Positions 1 through 11,889 of a DNA stretch of 64,000 nucleotides are shown here, in pieces. Origin of the DNA: Andrena cerasifolii (taxonomy: Eukaryota > Arthropoda > Insecta > Hymenoptera > Andrenidae); the NCBI RefSeq assembly GCF_050908995.1, contig NC_135119.1, forward strand, positions 19,001,001-19,065,000, in the 5' to 3' direction. The notes beneath the pieces were generated by a model. The model was given only the letters and a program-made list of their open reading frames with translations, searched no databases and was not told where the DNA came from. A program made the position numbers and the translations under genes. Within the stretch, counting starts at the first letter, position 1; each line of letters opens with the position of its first letter.

Positions 1-949
1 TCGTTGGACTTTACCCGTGACCGAGCGGCAAAGAATAGTGTCCAGCAGTACACATGCGCGCTTCAAGCTTGCCTAAGTAGTTTCTATTCATGCAGTAGAA
101 AACTTTGTACAAGTTTCTCCCGATGAGTGGAACTAATTGCTCCCAATAATTTCCCTATGGCTTTGCCACGCCGATTACCGTAGTCACGCAAGCACTATAT
201 TATTTCGTTTCACAGTTTTTAAATAGACCGAGAAGGAATAATAACGCGGCGTCGCCGTCGGCGCTAGCGACGGCCACTGACACTCCCTAAGAATTTTCCT
301 TCCCGCGTAGGAATTATTTTTTCAGAATCAATTACAGGAGAACGGGGACGGAAAATCGAGGAGAATGGCGCGGAATCGTGTTCAACGGGCAGCTAGAGAT
401 GAAGAGAGGCGTGGGGGGGGGGGTGGGGGAAAAAAGACCTCCAGGAAGATCGATATGGGAAATAAAATCTTTCATTTCTCGTCGGAGTGGTAATTTCATG
501 GAAGTTCCAGCAAATCGAGATAGGGAGAAGTCGTGCCCGATAATTGCGTTCATAATGGCCCGGCGGAGTTTGACGAGAAGAAAAAATTCACCGCGCCGGC
601 GGGAAATTTCTACGGCGGAGAAAAGTCATCCCCGCGAGGGCGCGCTCGTGAAATTTTAGATTCCATTAATGAAAGCTCGGCGCGCTCGCTGGGAAGCGGC
701 GATTGTTTCCATGCAACGGTTATTACATCCCCTATACACTACACGTACAAGGAACGTGCGGAGTAAATCGTGTTTGTAATCATCAATTACTTCACTCGCT
801 AATGAAATCGCAGTCTTCCTCGGATCGGGAAACTTAATTATCACGATCCCGATGCATCTGCGATGCAATGTTCTATCGTTCTCGTATCAGTCGAAAGAAA
901 AACTGGAGAATCGTCTCCCGTCGAAAAGATATAAGTAGGTACGCACCTA
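1..949. other. intergenic, no gene seen
   Basis: No exon or RNA gene is recognisable. The stretch holds moderately GC-rich patches and a G-run near 412-428. Open frames here are short, overlap one another and show no family motif. Confidence 0.5.
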
Positions 950-2061
950 CAGTAGCGGACAAAAAAGTTACCACTTCTTCGAACCACCCTTCTTTTATTA
1001 CTTTTCAATATCAACTCAAAACTGCAGTATATGCCTAATATACGTTTTCTGAAAGAGAATTAAAAGCTGTATAAAATCCAGTTGCAGTTGAATTTATTTA
1101 ACTAACAAACAAAAACTCTACGTAACATTAAACAGGACAAAACACTTTTAAAGCCAACAAAAAGTCGCCACTTTCGAATATTAATAAAGAAATCTAATAT
1201 TTTATGTGGACGCCTTTTGCTTTTAGGACTTACAAGGGAAGATCCCGAACCCGAAAATTCAAAGAATTCTGAAACTTTGTGGATATGTAGGGAATTTCCT
1301 CCTGATTACACGGATTTTTTTTTTGCTGCCCAGAATCACTCTAAGGGGGTGAAATTAACACCTGAAGATTCGGCTATTTTTCGATTTTATTTTCTAACTC
1401 GCAATCTGTGAGATATAGAAAAGAAATTTCAAGACAAAAGTTACTTCTTTTAATTAGATCTAGCAAATGGTAAAAGTTTTATCAATTGTTTAAGCAATTA
1501 GAAAAGAGTTATAAACAAAAATGTTAATAATGTTTTCTAAAATTCGTGGTTCAACGTGAAATCTGAACTGCATGTTTTAATAATTATGAAACAGCATAAT
1601 CCATATTTTCTTTCCATACAATTTCAACTTTTGTCTTGAAATTTCTTTTCTATCTCTTACAGATTGCGAGTTAGAAAATAAAATCGAAAAATAGCCGAAT
1701 CTTAAGGGGTTAATTTCACCCCCTTCGAGTGAATTTGAGCAGCAAAAAAAAATTGCGTTGTAATCAGGAGGAAATCCCCTACATATCCACAAAGTTTCAG
1801 AATTCTTTGAACTTTCGGGTTCGGGATCTTCCCTTGTAACTTCTTTGTCGGCTCCAAAACTGTGTTACCCGCTTCAATGTCACATAACGCTTTAGTTTGT
1901 CAGTTAAATAAATTCAACTTTATCTGTGTTTTATACAGCTTCAAATTCTCCATCAGGATATGCATATTAAACATACCACAGCCCCAAATGTGTGCTAAAA
2001 AAAAATAACAAGAATAGGACAAATCGAAAGAGTGGTAACTTTTTTTGTCCGCTAGCGTGTG
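950..2061. mobile_element. Tc1/mariner-like non-autonomous element with long inverted arms
   Basis: The left end reads TA then CAGTAGCGGACAAAAAAG. The inverted right end (2030-2061) reads CTAGCGGACAAAAAAAG next to a TA. Beyond these termini the two arms stay recognisably inverted for about 270 bp (for example the 'AATTTATTTAACT' stretch at 1090 and its complement near 1905), although they are diverged. There is no transposase frame. The centre is occupied by a second palindromic element (1231-1838), so this copy is older. TA-flanked ends suggest Tc1/mariner; the superfamily is inferred. Confidence 0.65.
1231..1838. mobile_element. Palindromic MITE, family A copy 1 (nested)
   Basis: The ends are TACAAGGGAAGATCCCGAAC and its inverse. 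The arms of about 210 bp (1231-1440 and 1625-1838) are nearly complementary and the unpaired centre is AT-rich. The copy sits in the middle of the 950-2061 element. Three further family copies lie at 22222-22629, 42296-42729 and 47379-48650. It has no coding capacity. Confidence 0.75.
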
Positions 2062-4130
2062 TATCCTTTTCGGTATAAGAAACGTGGCACGTAAAGGACA
2101 CCAGCCACCTCGTGAACAAGGAGCTAGAAGACCTCCGGGCTCATCGTAACGCACGGCGCTTATTACATCCCCTTTCAAGGACTCCGTGGAATCAAATCGA
2201 GTGGCTGTTACCAAGCGGCGCTGAAGAAAGCGAGCGTAAGATAGACGTAACGAGTTGTTCGCAACAAGACTCGTCGCCGGTAGGTATTCAAGGCATTATC
2301 CCCGACGGCTTTTGATCTTAATCTAAATTGCTGAAACTTCCCGTGAAAGAGGATAATTCAAAGCCACCTCTCTTCCACGGTCCGCGTTCCGTCGAGCAAA
2401 TTTGCAAATGACGGAGTGGAAAGATCGTCTGCTCCCCCTGCCACCGGCCAGCCGCAATTAGCCATACCGAAGGGCATGATCGATGCCGATTCGCCTAGCG
2501 CTTTATCACCGCCGATTTGCGTTTTCTTTGTCCCCGACCACCGACCTAACGACGACCCCATTGATCGATTACAACGTCCACCTTGAACTTCGCCGAGGAA
2601 TCATCCTGCGAGCCTATTTTAGGGCGGGGTGGAAACCGCGCCAAGTGGAAAACAGATGTTTACCCCCAAGACACTTATCGATTCCACCCCCGCTGGGAAC
2701 TTCGTCCCACTTCGCCGAAGTTGGCGTATTTTTCCAAACACAGCCGAGCTACCAAGTTTTTGACGCGCGTGTCCCGTGCATTTCGTTCCCACCGCGGCTG
2801 CAGCCGATGTTTGTCAGTGTTTACCTTCCTTCGACTGCGCTGATTTATACAGGACATTCGAAAAGTCGAGGCACGTTTCGGTGGAATACAGCGAACGTCG
2901 GTTCACCGTTTAAAAGACTAACGTTACTTTCGTCTCGACTGCGAGACCGGGGAATAGGTCAGTCGTCCCCGTGAACGCTCCGCTACTGATAACTCTCTTA
3001 TCCCCGTCTGAAAAACTGTTGCGAGTCGATGCAAATTCCTCGGCGTGAAAGGGGAGCAAGGAAGTCGCGCGATCTGCTTTTGTTGCCATTATCGCCGAAA
3101 TGAATCCCCAGTCGAAACGTAGAGTGATCCACCTCGTATTTTGCGGACTGTTGCTTAATTCGGAGAGCTGAAACCTCGAGTGGAAGACTCCAGCGGCGCC
3201 GATAACAGAGCGCTTTCGATCCGAGCCGGCGGAGACTGTGGACCGGCCGATGGAACACGTTGCCGCCCCTGTTCGTGAATAAATCGGCCTGGTGTCGAGC
3301 TTATTCTCGCGGGCAATCTTGCGGCACACGCGTCCCGCGAAAATACATATGGTGTCGACGGAGCCGATAACCGAACGCTTGACAAACGCGTCTGACAATA
3401 AGATAATGCCGGGGAGCAGCAACAGCATCTTCCACTCCCGTTCTCTCCGCAAATAGAGATTAGATATCCGCTCTGAACGGGCGCGGTGCTCGACGGATGG
3501 GATCCGCTCTAACGTCCTCGAGCGTTTCGCCACGTTCGTTCCCAGCAAACGCCTACGATGCCTACACCCTACGCAGAGGATCGTCGCGTCGTTTTTCATT
3601 CTCCTCTCGTCGCCGCTCGCTCCAGTTTCAGCTCTCTCCGACGGTTCTCTCCAGGCACGCCCGAGATAATCACTCCAAGAGGATGAAAGGATCTCTCTCG
3701 CCCCGCTCTTCGGTAATGCCGGACCCTTAGCGTCGGATACGCCTCACGGGGGAAGGTCACGACCTGGACGGGCGCTCTTCTATTTGGGGAAGAGGGATCT
3801 GGTTTCAGATGTGCCACCCAATAGCTGTCGGAGTTACTGTCAATGTATCGGGGCGCTAATGGTTGGCCAGTTTTGTAGGAAAGATCACTGGAAATAATGT
3901 ATTTGCGAGTCGCCTGGTAGCAGAGATGGGCGAACAATTGTTTGAAATAATAATTTCGCGCGCAAAGTTTTTTTTCAAATAATTCTTTGCCGAGCTCTGT
4001 CTGGTAGGTGTTGGTGGGATTTAATTTGTTTTCTGGAGCACGATAGGTGGAGGTATGGGGATCGTAACTTGGAAGGGGTAGAATTTGAATTGCGGGGCAC
4101 TGAAGTCAGTGGAAAAGGGGCACGTGTTTA
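2062..4130. other. GC-rich intergenic DNA, no supported gene
   Basis: GC content is clearly higher than in the surrounding DNA, with frequent CpG. Open frames occur on both strands, the longest being 229 codons on the minus strand at 2910-3599. All overlap each other, have Arg/Ser-rich compositional translations and match no family I know. The stretch could hold regulatory DNA or non-coding exons; nothing here decides that. Confidence 0.4.
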
Positions 4131-4901
4131 CAGCGGGGGACGAAAGTATGTGGACACACTTTAAAATCGTATCACTTGTTTAAAATTGGTCCGAACGATA
4201 CTTGAGTTTTTTTAGAAGCTGGAAGGATTAGTTTGCTAAGTGACGTATTTCGTCGTTTTGATAAAAGATGTATAGATTTTTTTTTTAAAAATATGTTGTT
4301 TGGACCAATTCTAAAGAAGTTATGCGATTTTAAATGTTTCAAACTTTCTTTCGTCCGCTACTGTATATCATTTATACATAAGTTTACGAAATACTTTATA
4401 CTCTTTCGAAAGATGATTGAAAATATTAATGCAATCTTTATTAGTTTTCTTTCTTTATTTATTTTTTGTGAGCCTTTAATGAAAATTTAAAGATCCCGTT
4501 TGTAGATTGAAGTAAGTTATATATATGCCTAAAATTTCATCAAAATCGGTTAACGTTGCTCTGAGCTATAAACACCTTAGGTATTCTGCGATCTTTAAGC
4601 GTTTATAGCTCAGAGCAACGTTAATCCATTTTTATGAAATTTTAGGCATGTATAGTGTATACAACTTACTTCAATCTACAAACAAGATTTATGAATTTTC
4701 GTTATAGGCTCACAAAAAAAGTTGAAAAACGACCTTTACTATTTTTATTGCTATTCCGAGTAATTGCATTTTTTCAAAACGACGAAACACATCACTTAGC
4801 AAACCAATCCTTCTAACTTCCAAAAAAATCTCAAGTCATTTAAACCAATTTTAAACAAGTTATACGATTTTAAAATGAGTCCACATACTTTTGTCCCCCT
4901 G
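4131..4901. mobile_element. Tc1/mariner-like foldback MITE with very long terminal inverted repeats
   Basis: The left end is TA followed by CAGCGGGGGACGAAAGTATG. The right end is its inverse (CAGGGGGACAAAAGTATG). The arms can be followed almost to the centre near 4580, where GTTGCTCTGAGCTATAAAC meets its complement. The left arm carries a diverged AT-rich segment. An 85-codon plus-strand frame inside (4233-4490) is a by-product of AT-rich arm sequence. Confidence 0.75.
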
Positions 4902-6970
4902 TTTATATAAATTTTTCGTTCTTTGCACTGTCAAGTAGCTCCTGCAATCTAGCATCCAATCCAACAACTTCTGGCACTGGGGCATGTACCCTTTCCTCGA
5001 CAGAAGCATATTAAAATTTTCCAATCATCGAGATGCGATGAAAGTGGAGAGACAAGAGCTTTAACATATCAATGAAGCGTTGGATTGAATAAAAATGTGT
5101 TACACAATTTAGATAGAACATAATAATATCCACTCGTACAGCTATTGCACTTATTCAAGGTGAGATGCAATGGAAGGTGTCAAAGAACATGACTTTTGGA
5201 GTGAGGAATAATTGATATGAGTTGCCATTTATCGTCCGATTCAATTATCAGTTATAATAATTACAAATTCAGTATCCACCCCTCGCAAACTTATTCTTCC
5301 TAGAACTTGTTTCTCGTATAAATTTATAATATTGCGGCATATGCCTGTTTTCCACTGAGCCCCTCGCTTTTGCAAGGGTTACAGTGGGACCTCTATTATT
5401 ATAATTAATAAGGAGAGGCATGATTGTTGGTATAGCAAACGAGTACTTATCGACAGTTATACTTTAAGTTCGATTACATCAAAGAGTCGCTTAGCGAACT
5501 CCCCCTGTTAAGAGAATAAACAGTGCAAGTTCCGGGGATGAGGGAAAATTATCGGGCACTAGATACCAAAACCCTACAACGATTGCTAATGGCTGCCTCT
5601 GGGTCCGGAGTTTGTCTCTTATTATTAGATTGATCAACTTCGATCGGCCCTCTGTTGCTCCAGCTTTGTCTCGTTAACTATCGAAAGCATAACCCCGGTT
5701 TCGCGCGACGAGATGCCGGCTTATTTCGGCCTCGCATCGGCTTTTCATTCGAAATGGAATCGATGCGCGCTAATAAACGGCCACTTGCCTTTGAGTTGCT
5801 TGACCAACCCGACCGAGCGGAGCGGGCTTTGGGCGATTCGCGGACAAAGGAAAGAGAGCTTTCGTGTTTGCGGAGACTCTTAGTTCGATTGACCCTCCAC
5901 TGTTCGCCGTGAATGGTATCTTTGACATCCGAGTCCGATAATGACGGTGGCTCGGGCACGTCGATCTTTAAAATTAAGATCTGAAATATAATATTTGCAC
6001 GGGGGCGAGGGAGAACTTCTGTCGGCGACTGTTGTCGCTCGAGTGACTAATTCCGACGTTAAATATCGTGTGACCACTGGAGAGTTAAATAATTCAGAAT
6101 TTCAATGGTCCCCCAATCAATGCTTAACCCCTTGCATACTAAATTAAGTTGTCTGTTTCTGTGCTATCTGCACTGCCTGAACTACTGTGTAGTCGCATAT
6201 TCATATGAATCATCATCAGTGTTTTCTAAGGCTAACATATCGCCCATATCGCTGTTATAGAAGTAATTATCTATTTCTTTGGATATAGAACCGAGTTTGA
6301 GCCATTGTTAGCACGAAATGGGCTAATACAATTTAAGACTGCACGAATTAAGGCTGAATACTATTTAAAGTAATGAAACGATTGGAGTAGAATTTTAAAG
6401 AAGCCCGCGCCAGGAAAATCGCCATCCACTTTGGTTCTGTATTAGACTCAATTCACTTCTTTCTTAACATACTCGAAACACTTGGTAGTTGAACGAATGT
6501 CCTAATAACGTATGCTTGAACGTCGACCGAGCTTTGTTGTAATGAACGATATCTCCTATTGGCATGCAAATTTCGTATCAACCGGGACGATACTCCTTTG
6601 TATAATAAATAATCGCGTCTTGGCAGTCGTTCGCCTTTCGCAACGACCGTTACGAAACTCGTGGAAAAACAGGAAAATTTCTTCGCTATCTACTGTTCCA
6701 CCGATAACGCGCGCATATTTATCGTTTCCATAGCGAAACGCAGATCCACAATTTACATAATTCCACATACAAAGTACCAGTGTTTCGACCCCCCCTACCA
6801 ATTACTTCACAAATTTATCAGCAACTCGCTAAACAATTATTCGACGAATACCAATGGAAGAGAAGAGCATCTTCCATTGAACAGATTAATCGCCGCCTCA
6901 CACTCTCTATGGTCGCGAATCCACGATGAGATTTTGCGCGAGACAAAAATCTCAGCAACAGCTAAACGTG
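4902..6970. other. intergenic, no gene seen
   Basis: Mostly AT-rich with a GC-richer patch at about 5640-6060. Overlapping short frames on both strands there lack any family signature. No repeat with clear ends was found. Confidence 0.45.
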
Positions 6971-7289
6971 AAGGTGCAAATCCACGACAAAATCCTATAT
7001 GTGAATTTTCTACCGCGAGGCAAAAATTTCAGTGACAACAAAATGGAAATAATGAAAATAAGAGAATAATAATAATAATAACGTAGATTAAAGTCTCACG
7101 TGAGACACGATATTTTTGTCTCATCGTGGATTATAGTCAAGTGTCGCGAAACTTGTCTACTGAGGGTCCAGTTTCACGAAACCAAAGACAAAATACTGAA
7201 AATATAATAAAATAATGAAATAATTGTCTCGTGAGATTAAAGTCTCACGTAAGACACGGTATTTTTGTCTCATAGTGGATTTGCACCTT
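6971..7289. mobile_element. Short MITE with AAGGTGCAAATCCACGA ends, copy 1
   Basis: AAGGTGCAAATCCACGA at 6971 is repeated inverted at 7273-7289. A second element with the same ends lies at 31035-31238 in the first intron of FAR-1. The right half overlaps the local tandem duplication described at 7087-7450. Confidence 0.6.
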
Positions 7290-7450
7290 AAAGAATAGAA
7301 ATAGTCAAGTATCGCGAAACTTGTCTACTGAGGGTCCAATTTCACGAAACCAATGACGAAATACTGAAAATATAATAAAATAATGAAATAATTGTCGCGT
7401 GAGATTAAAGTCTCACGTGAGACGCGATATTTTTGTCTCGTCGTGAATTT
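7087..7450. repeat. Imperfect tandem repeat (148/169-bp spacing)
   Basis: The block beginning ATTAAAGTCTCACGTGAGAC occurs at 7087, 7235 and 7404 in the same orientation, each time preceded or followed by similar 'GTCTACTGAGGGTCCA' and 'TACTGAAAATATAATAAAAT' segments. A short AAT microsatellite (7063-7080) precedes the first copy. Confidence 0.8.
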
Positions 7451-7662
7451 TCACATTATAAATTCCACCGAGCCGTGCGAAACGATTCTGACTTCAAAAC
7501 AAATCTGCCCTGATGTGTTTTTCTCCACGAACTCTAATTTAATACCATTCCTAACGAACTGGACGAGAAGTGCAGCGCGATGTTTCTATTTCGAAGCAAC
7601 GTTCCGCCGTCCCTATCCGCAGCGGTTCACTCAACAAGGATACTTTTAATTGCTTCGCTTAC

Positions 7663-7852
7663 CAGCCTTACAGACGTCCGCGTCTAGATCGTCGCTGATG
7701 GCGTGCGGGAACTTAGCGTTGAGTAGCTCCTCGACGGTGAACTTGCGTCTGTGCCTCGCGGACACGCTCTCCCTGAAATCGGCATCGACCGCCCGGCAAT
7801 CGGCGTATCGGGTCGCCAAGCAGAGGACCGTGATCACCGACAGTAGTCTCAT
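7663..7852 (-). CDS. First coding exon of an unidentified secreted protein (partial)
   Basis: The 190-nt exon encodes 63 residues plus one base. It starts with a typical signal peptide (MRLLSVITVLCLATRYADC, cleavage likely after residue 19-21). The following segment is charged and includes RHRRKFTVEELLNAKFP and ends DDLDADVCKA. The exon ends in a good donor (G|GTAAGC at 7663/7662) in phase 1, so the protein continues in exons further left that I could not identify. The ATG at 7852 is preferred because it begins the hydrophobic core. GC-rich DNA directly upstream (7.88-8.96 kb) fits a promoter/5'UTR on this strand. I do not recognise the family; a secreted peptide or small secreted enzyme is possible. 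It could also be a chance frame, but signal peptide plus consensus donor argue for a real exon. Confidence 0.5.
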
Positions 7853-7879
7853 CTCGAATATCGTCGATCGTGGAAACGA

Positions 7880-8960
7880 CAAACGAGTTGGTGTCCCTAT
7901 ACCAGCGGGGCCATCGGCGACCGATCCGTACTACCGTCTGCACCGATACATTTGCCACTATTCCTCATTCACCCTGCTCGGTCACCTTCGACGGACGGTA
8001 AGTTCCACTAGCGAACACGCGAACCACCACACCGCCACGCGGGAGCGACTTTCTCGGCGAGAGGAGAAGCCTCCGATCACATCTCCGGACCAGGTGGTGG
8101 AGGGGGGGGGGGGGGGGTTCGAGATCCTTGGATTACAGGCGTGGGCGACCCCTTAACCGGGCCGATCGGACAGGCGGTGTCCTTGGTCGGAGCGAAAAAA
8201 AAAAAAAGAAAAATTGATCCCGACCAGACGGATAGGGGCGGTATGAAAAAGTGGCTCGCGTCGATTCCTCGCGCCTTTACCCCGTTCACGGTCAGCGGTC
8301 TGCGAGACGAGGGTTGCGGGGGAGGGTGCGCGACGAGATGATCTACGATCGAAGGGAGCCGCGAGCCTGACCGCGTGCCATCCGTGCGACGGCTTCGGGA
8401 ACGTAATCGCTACTGAGGTTCGGATTCGCCGGCGATCGGGCGACTTCACGGGTGCGTACGTCACCGGCGACGATAAGAGGAGATCGCGAGGAAGGCAGCG
8501 GGAGCACGGTCAAAGTTCGTGTCACAGATTAGAGGACGGATTGCCGGCGGCGGTCGTCCTTGCGTGGAGAACGTGGAGAACAGACTGATCGTCCCTCGCG
8601 GCCGACACGACGCGTCGTTCGAAAGCGCGCGCTCGTACTGGCATTAAGTCGAGAGAGGGATAGAGGAGGAGGGGGATATGTATGTATATCTAGAGGGGAT
8701 GCCGGGGGAACCAAGCGGTCTCCTCCCTCGCAAACCTGCACGGCACGAGGGTGGCCGAGACACTGACCGAGCTTCCGTCGCTCGGGCACGAGCCAGCCCT
8801 AAAGAATCCTCGCCACCCGAAAAACACTTACGCCGCTCGGCTCCTCCGCCGAGCTGGCCATCCCCGATCAAACTGGTCATCGCACATTTCTGTCTCAGAA
8901 CGGGAACTCGGGCGGTGTCGAATGACCCCGGGGGAATTGCACGAATCGTGGGCGTTTGAA
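7880..8960. promoter_or_regulatory. GC-rich, CpG-rich region, candidate promoter/5'UTR of the 7663-7852 gene
   Basis: This kilobase is far more GC-rich than its flanks and lies immediately upstream (minus-strand sense) of the secreted-protein exon. It contains a G-run at about 8100-8117 and an A-run near 8197-8210. Many overlapping frames on both strands reflect composition only. The promoter assignment is inferred from position and composition. Confidence 0.35.
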
Positions 8961-9399
8961 TTGTAAATAAAGGCTGGGTCAGGCTTGTGGAAAGATTGAA
9001 GAAGTCGTAGAGGGGTACAAGCTGTGTTCTAGTTGATTAATATAACTGAAGCACTTGTAAAACAGGTGTACCGTTACACGTGCGTTTAATGCTGCATGCC
9101 CTCGGAAAGATTATTAATTTTTACTCGAATAGCTGCGACGCACTTGCAGGATGTGCCATGAAATTGTTGAAGGAAGCAGGTAGCTGCATTGGGGGATCGG
9201 GACTAGTTGATACAGGGGCAGGTCGATGCAGACGAATTATCTTGACACCGTATATGTGTAGCTCCATTTCAGCGAGATATGTGAAGTTTGTTGGTCAGTT
9301 CTTTACTGCGGTTCAGAGTACGTCTGTGTACCTTGATGTTAACAATCGTTTTTTAACTGTTTTCGTTCGTATAGAGAAAAAGTAAATAGTTTTGATACA

Positions 9400-9985
9400 T
9401 ATAAATTGATCGTCCAAATAACATTTTCTCATTCATTTTGTATGTATTTTCTCAAGTTTTCGATTAGTATATATTAAAGAGGAAGGATCAAAGTATATTT
9501 TGGCATATCTGTTATTAAGTAATTAATTCAAATAAAAAATTAAGAAAATTGAAAACAGAATAACGTATCAACTAGCCCCGCAGTGGGGTAAATTGATATA
9601 TTTTACCTTCGTCCAAATAACATTTTTTCATTCACTTTGTATGTATTTCCCCAACTTTTGATTTATAATATATTAAAGAGGAAGGACCAAAAAATATTTT
9701 GGCATATGTGTTATTAAGTAATTAATTCAAATAAAAAATTAAGAAAATTGAAAACAGAATAACGTATCAACTAACCCCGCAGTGTGGTAAATTGATACAT
9801 TTTGCTTTGGTCCGAATAACATTTTTTCATTCATTTTGTATGTATTTCCCCAAATTTTCATTTACAATATATTACAGAGGAAGGATCAAAGTATATTTTG
9901 GCATATTTGTTATTAAGTAATTAATTCAAATAAAAGTGAAAAAAATTTAAAATAAAATAACGTATCAACTAGCTGCGGTCTCCCG
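9400..9985. repeat. 199-bp tandem repeat, about 2.9 copies
   Basis: The segment starting AACATTTTYTCATTCAYTTTG occurs at 9420, 9619 and 9818, an exact 199-bp spacing. Each unit includes AAGAGGAAGGATCAAAGTAT-like and AACGTATCAACTAGC segments. The copies are highly similar, so the array is relatively young. No ORF is conserved between copies. Confidence 0.9.
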
Positions 9986-10964
9986 TACTACTAAATATCC
10001 TCGATACAGGCACGTGACAAGCTTCAAGTTGAATGGTGCATCGTTGAAGCAATTTTCAATATTCCAGGTTCCCTCGACTAAATGAGGCATTGAGAGCAAA
10101 AACGGACTAACCCACGTTGAAAAAAAAAAATTTTCGTATTTTATTCTGCGATTAGTAGAGCCTATTGGAATACACTATTGCTACTAGCTCGTTTTTGTTC
10201 TCAATGCGTGAAATATAAGTACAGAAGTGGGTCTTGTAATTTTCAAACGTGACCCTGGTAATTAATTAATCCTCCGCTATCCTCGACGATCTTGAACGAT
10301 GTTTCTTAGGTAACTCGCAGACGAGACTACTTAAAAAGCGTGTGCAGAAGGTCAATGACGTCGCTTACCAGTGGATATTGATAAATATTCCAAAAGTGGC
10401 GGGGACCGTCGCCCACGGAAACACGTGTTTCATATCCCACGCAACGACCTGTATCGGTCAAGTATCGGATTACTGTCATGGGATCACCCTTTAGGAACCC
10501 TGCCCGTCTATCCGAGGGTAAGTGCATGTCGACGCTGCACAGAAACCCTCCACGAGAGAATAATCTCTGAAGGTACGAGGGAAAAACCGAATTCTCTGTT
10601 AACGTCACGCACGAACGAACAGTACGCGTTACACGATAGGCCACCGCCAAATGGAAAGCAAATGAGCGGCCCGGCAAAAGCTGAAACGAATCCAGCCCAT
10701 CTGATTTCGCACGCTAAAATCGAGCTGCGAAGCACAGTGTCTGCGAGTAGAGCAGAGATTATCAAAGGGACTTTCTACCTTATCAGTGTTGAAATTGACG
10801 AAATTTAATGCAAAGCGAGCACCTCGATTTCAAGATCAGCAAGCATTTAGAGGTTTAGAGGATGAAGAGACTTTATAGCGTCGCGGAAGAAATCTTGTGA
10901 CGTTCATCGGAGTGAAAGTAGTTTATAAAATTATTGCAATACACGCTTTTTAACTTATAGTAAT

Positions 10965-11885
10965 GCCTAAAGGTAGGCTTTCGTTAGGGTTTATACAAAA
11001 ACTGACTTTTGAAAAAACCGGTCTTCGAATTCCACTATTCCAAAAAACCGGTTTTCGAATTCCACTATTCCCAAAAAACCGGTTTTCGAATTCCACTATT
11101 CACAAAAAACCGGTTTCGAATTCTACTATTCCCAAAAAAAAACGGTTTTCATATTCCACTATTCCCAAAAAACCGGTTTTCGAATTCCACTATTACCAAA
11201 AAACCGGTTTCGAATTCCACTATTCCAAAAAAAAACGGTTTTCATATTCCACTATTCCCAAAAACGGGTTTTCGAATTTTCACAAAAAAATATAATTAAA
11301 ATAGTAAATATATACTTGTATTTATTTGAAAAAATTTCAGTTTCACCAATATTATGGAATTAAAAAAAATATATAAGAAAATAAAATATACTCTATCTAT
11401 AAAGAACCAAAGAAAAATAATTAAAATAACTAAAATCCTTACAAAATATAAATCTTTTAAAAGGTGATACCCAATTATATATCTTTATTCCATTTAGTAT
11501 TTTTTTCTGAAAATATGAACTCATGAAGAGTAGTTTTACAGTAAACTGTTACCTATTACCATATGCTTGTGTCCGAGGCGATTTCAACTGAAAATGTTAA
11601 CGTTTTTAAATAAATAATTAATTCATTTCTGCATATTAATTCTAGTATATAAAACCGTTTTTTTTTAAATTTAAAACCGGTTTTCGAATTTCACAAATTT
11701 ATAAATAAAAACCGATATTTAAACCCTGTTTTTAAAGCCGACAAACCCTAGCTTTCACTACGCCTCGCCTCTCTTTCGCGAGGCGAGGCGCAATGTGAGT
11801 AAAATTGTAAAAATACATAAGAAAAGCATAGGATGACTAAAATAAGCCGAGGCGAGGCCAGGCGAGGCATAGTGAGAGCCTACCT
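10965..11885. mobile_element. Probable DNA-transposon remnant enclosing a minisatellite
   Basis: An imperfect inverted repeat, GGTAGGCTTTCGTTA at about 10973 and its counterpart TAGTGAGAGCCTACC near 11871-11885, bounds an AT-rich stretch. Inside are the AAACCGG minisatellite, an AT-rich middle and a run of CGAGGCGAGGCG-like short repeats (11760-11870). No transposase frame is present. The class is not determined. Confidence 0.4.
11010..11285. repeat. About 30-bp minisatellite (AAAACCGGTTTTCGAATTCC)
   Basis: About nine consecutive units of AAAACCGGTTTTCGAATTCC plus ACTATTCCC, with small length variants, lie in tandem. A partial unit recurs at about 11675-11695. The open frames through it (FEFHYSKKPV-type repeats) are a consequence of the unit length being close to a multiple of three. 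Confidence 0.9.
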
Positions 11886-11889
11886 CAAG

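Noticed and set aside
2910..3599. 229-codon minus-strand frame
   Set aside because: It lies in GC-rich DNA with overlapping frames on both strands, has Arg/Ser-rich compositional sequence and no recognisable domain.
8125..8145. GATTACAGGCGTGGGC resembling primate Alu sequence
   Set aside because: Only about 16 bp match, with no further Alu sequence around; coincidence.
10963..11299. Two overlapping plus-strand frames with FEFHYSKKPV-type repeats
   Set aside because: They are produced by the 30-bp minisatellite; both frames are open because the unit is near a multiple of three.
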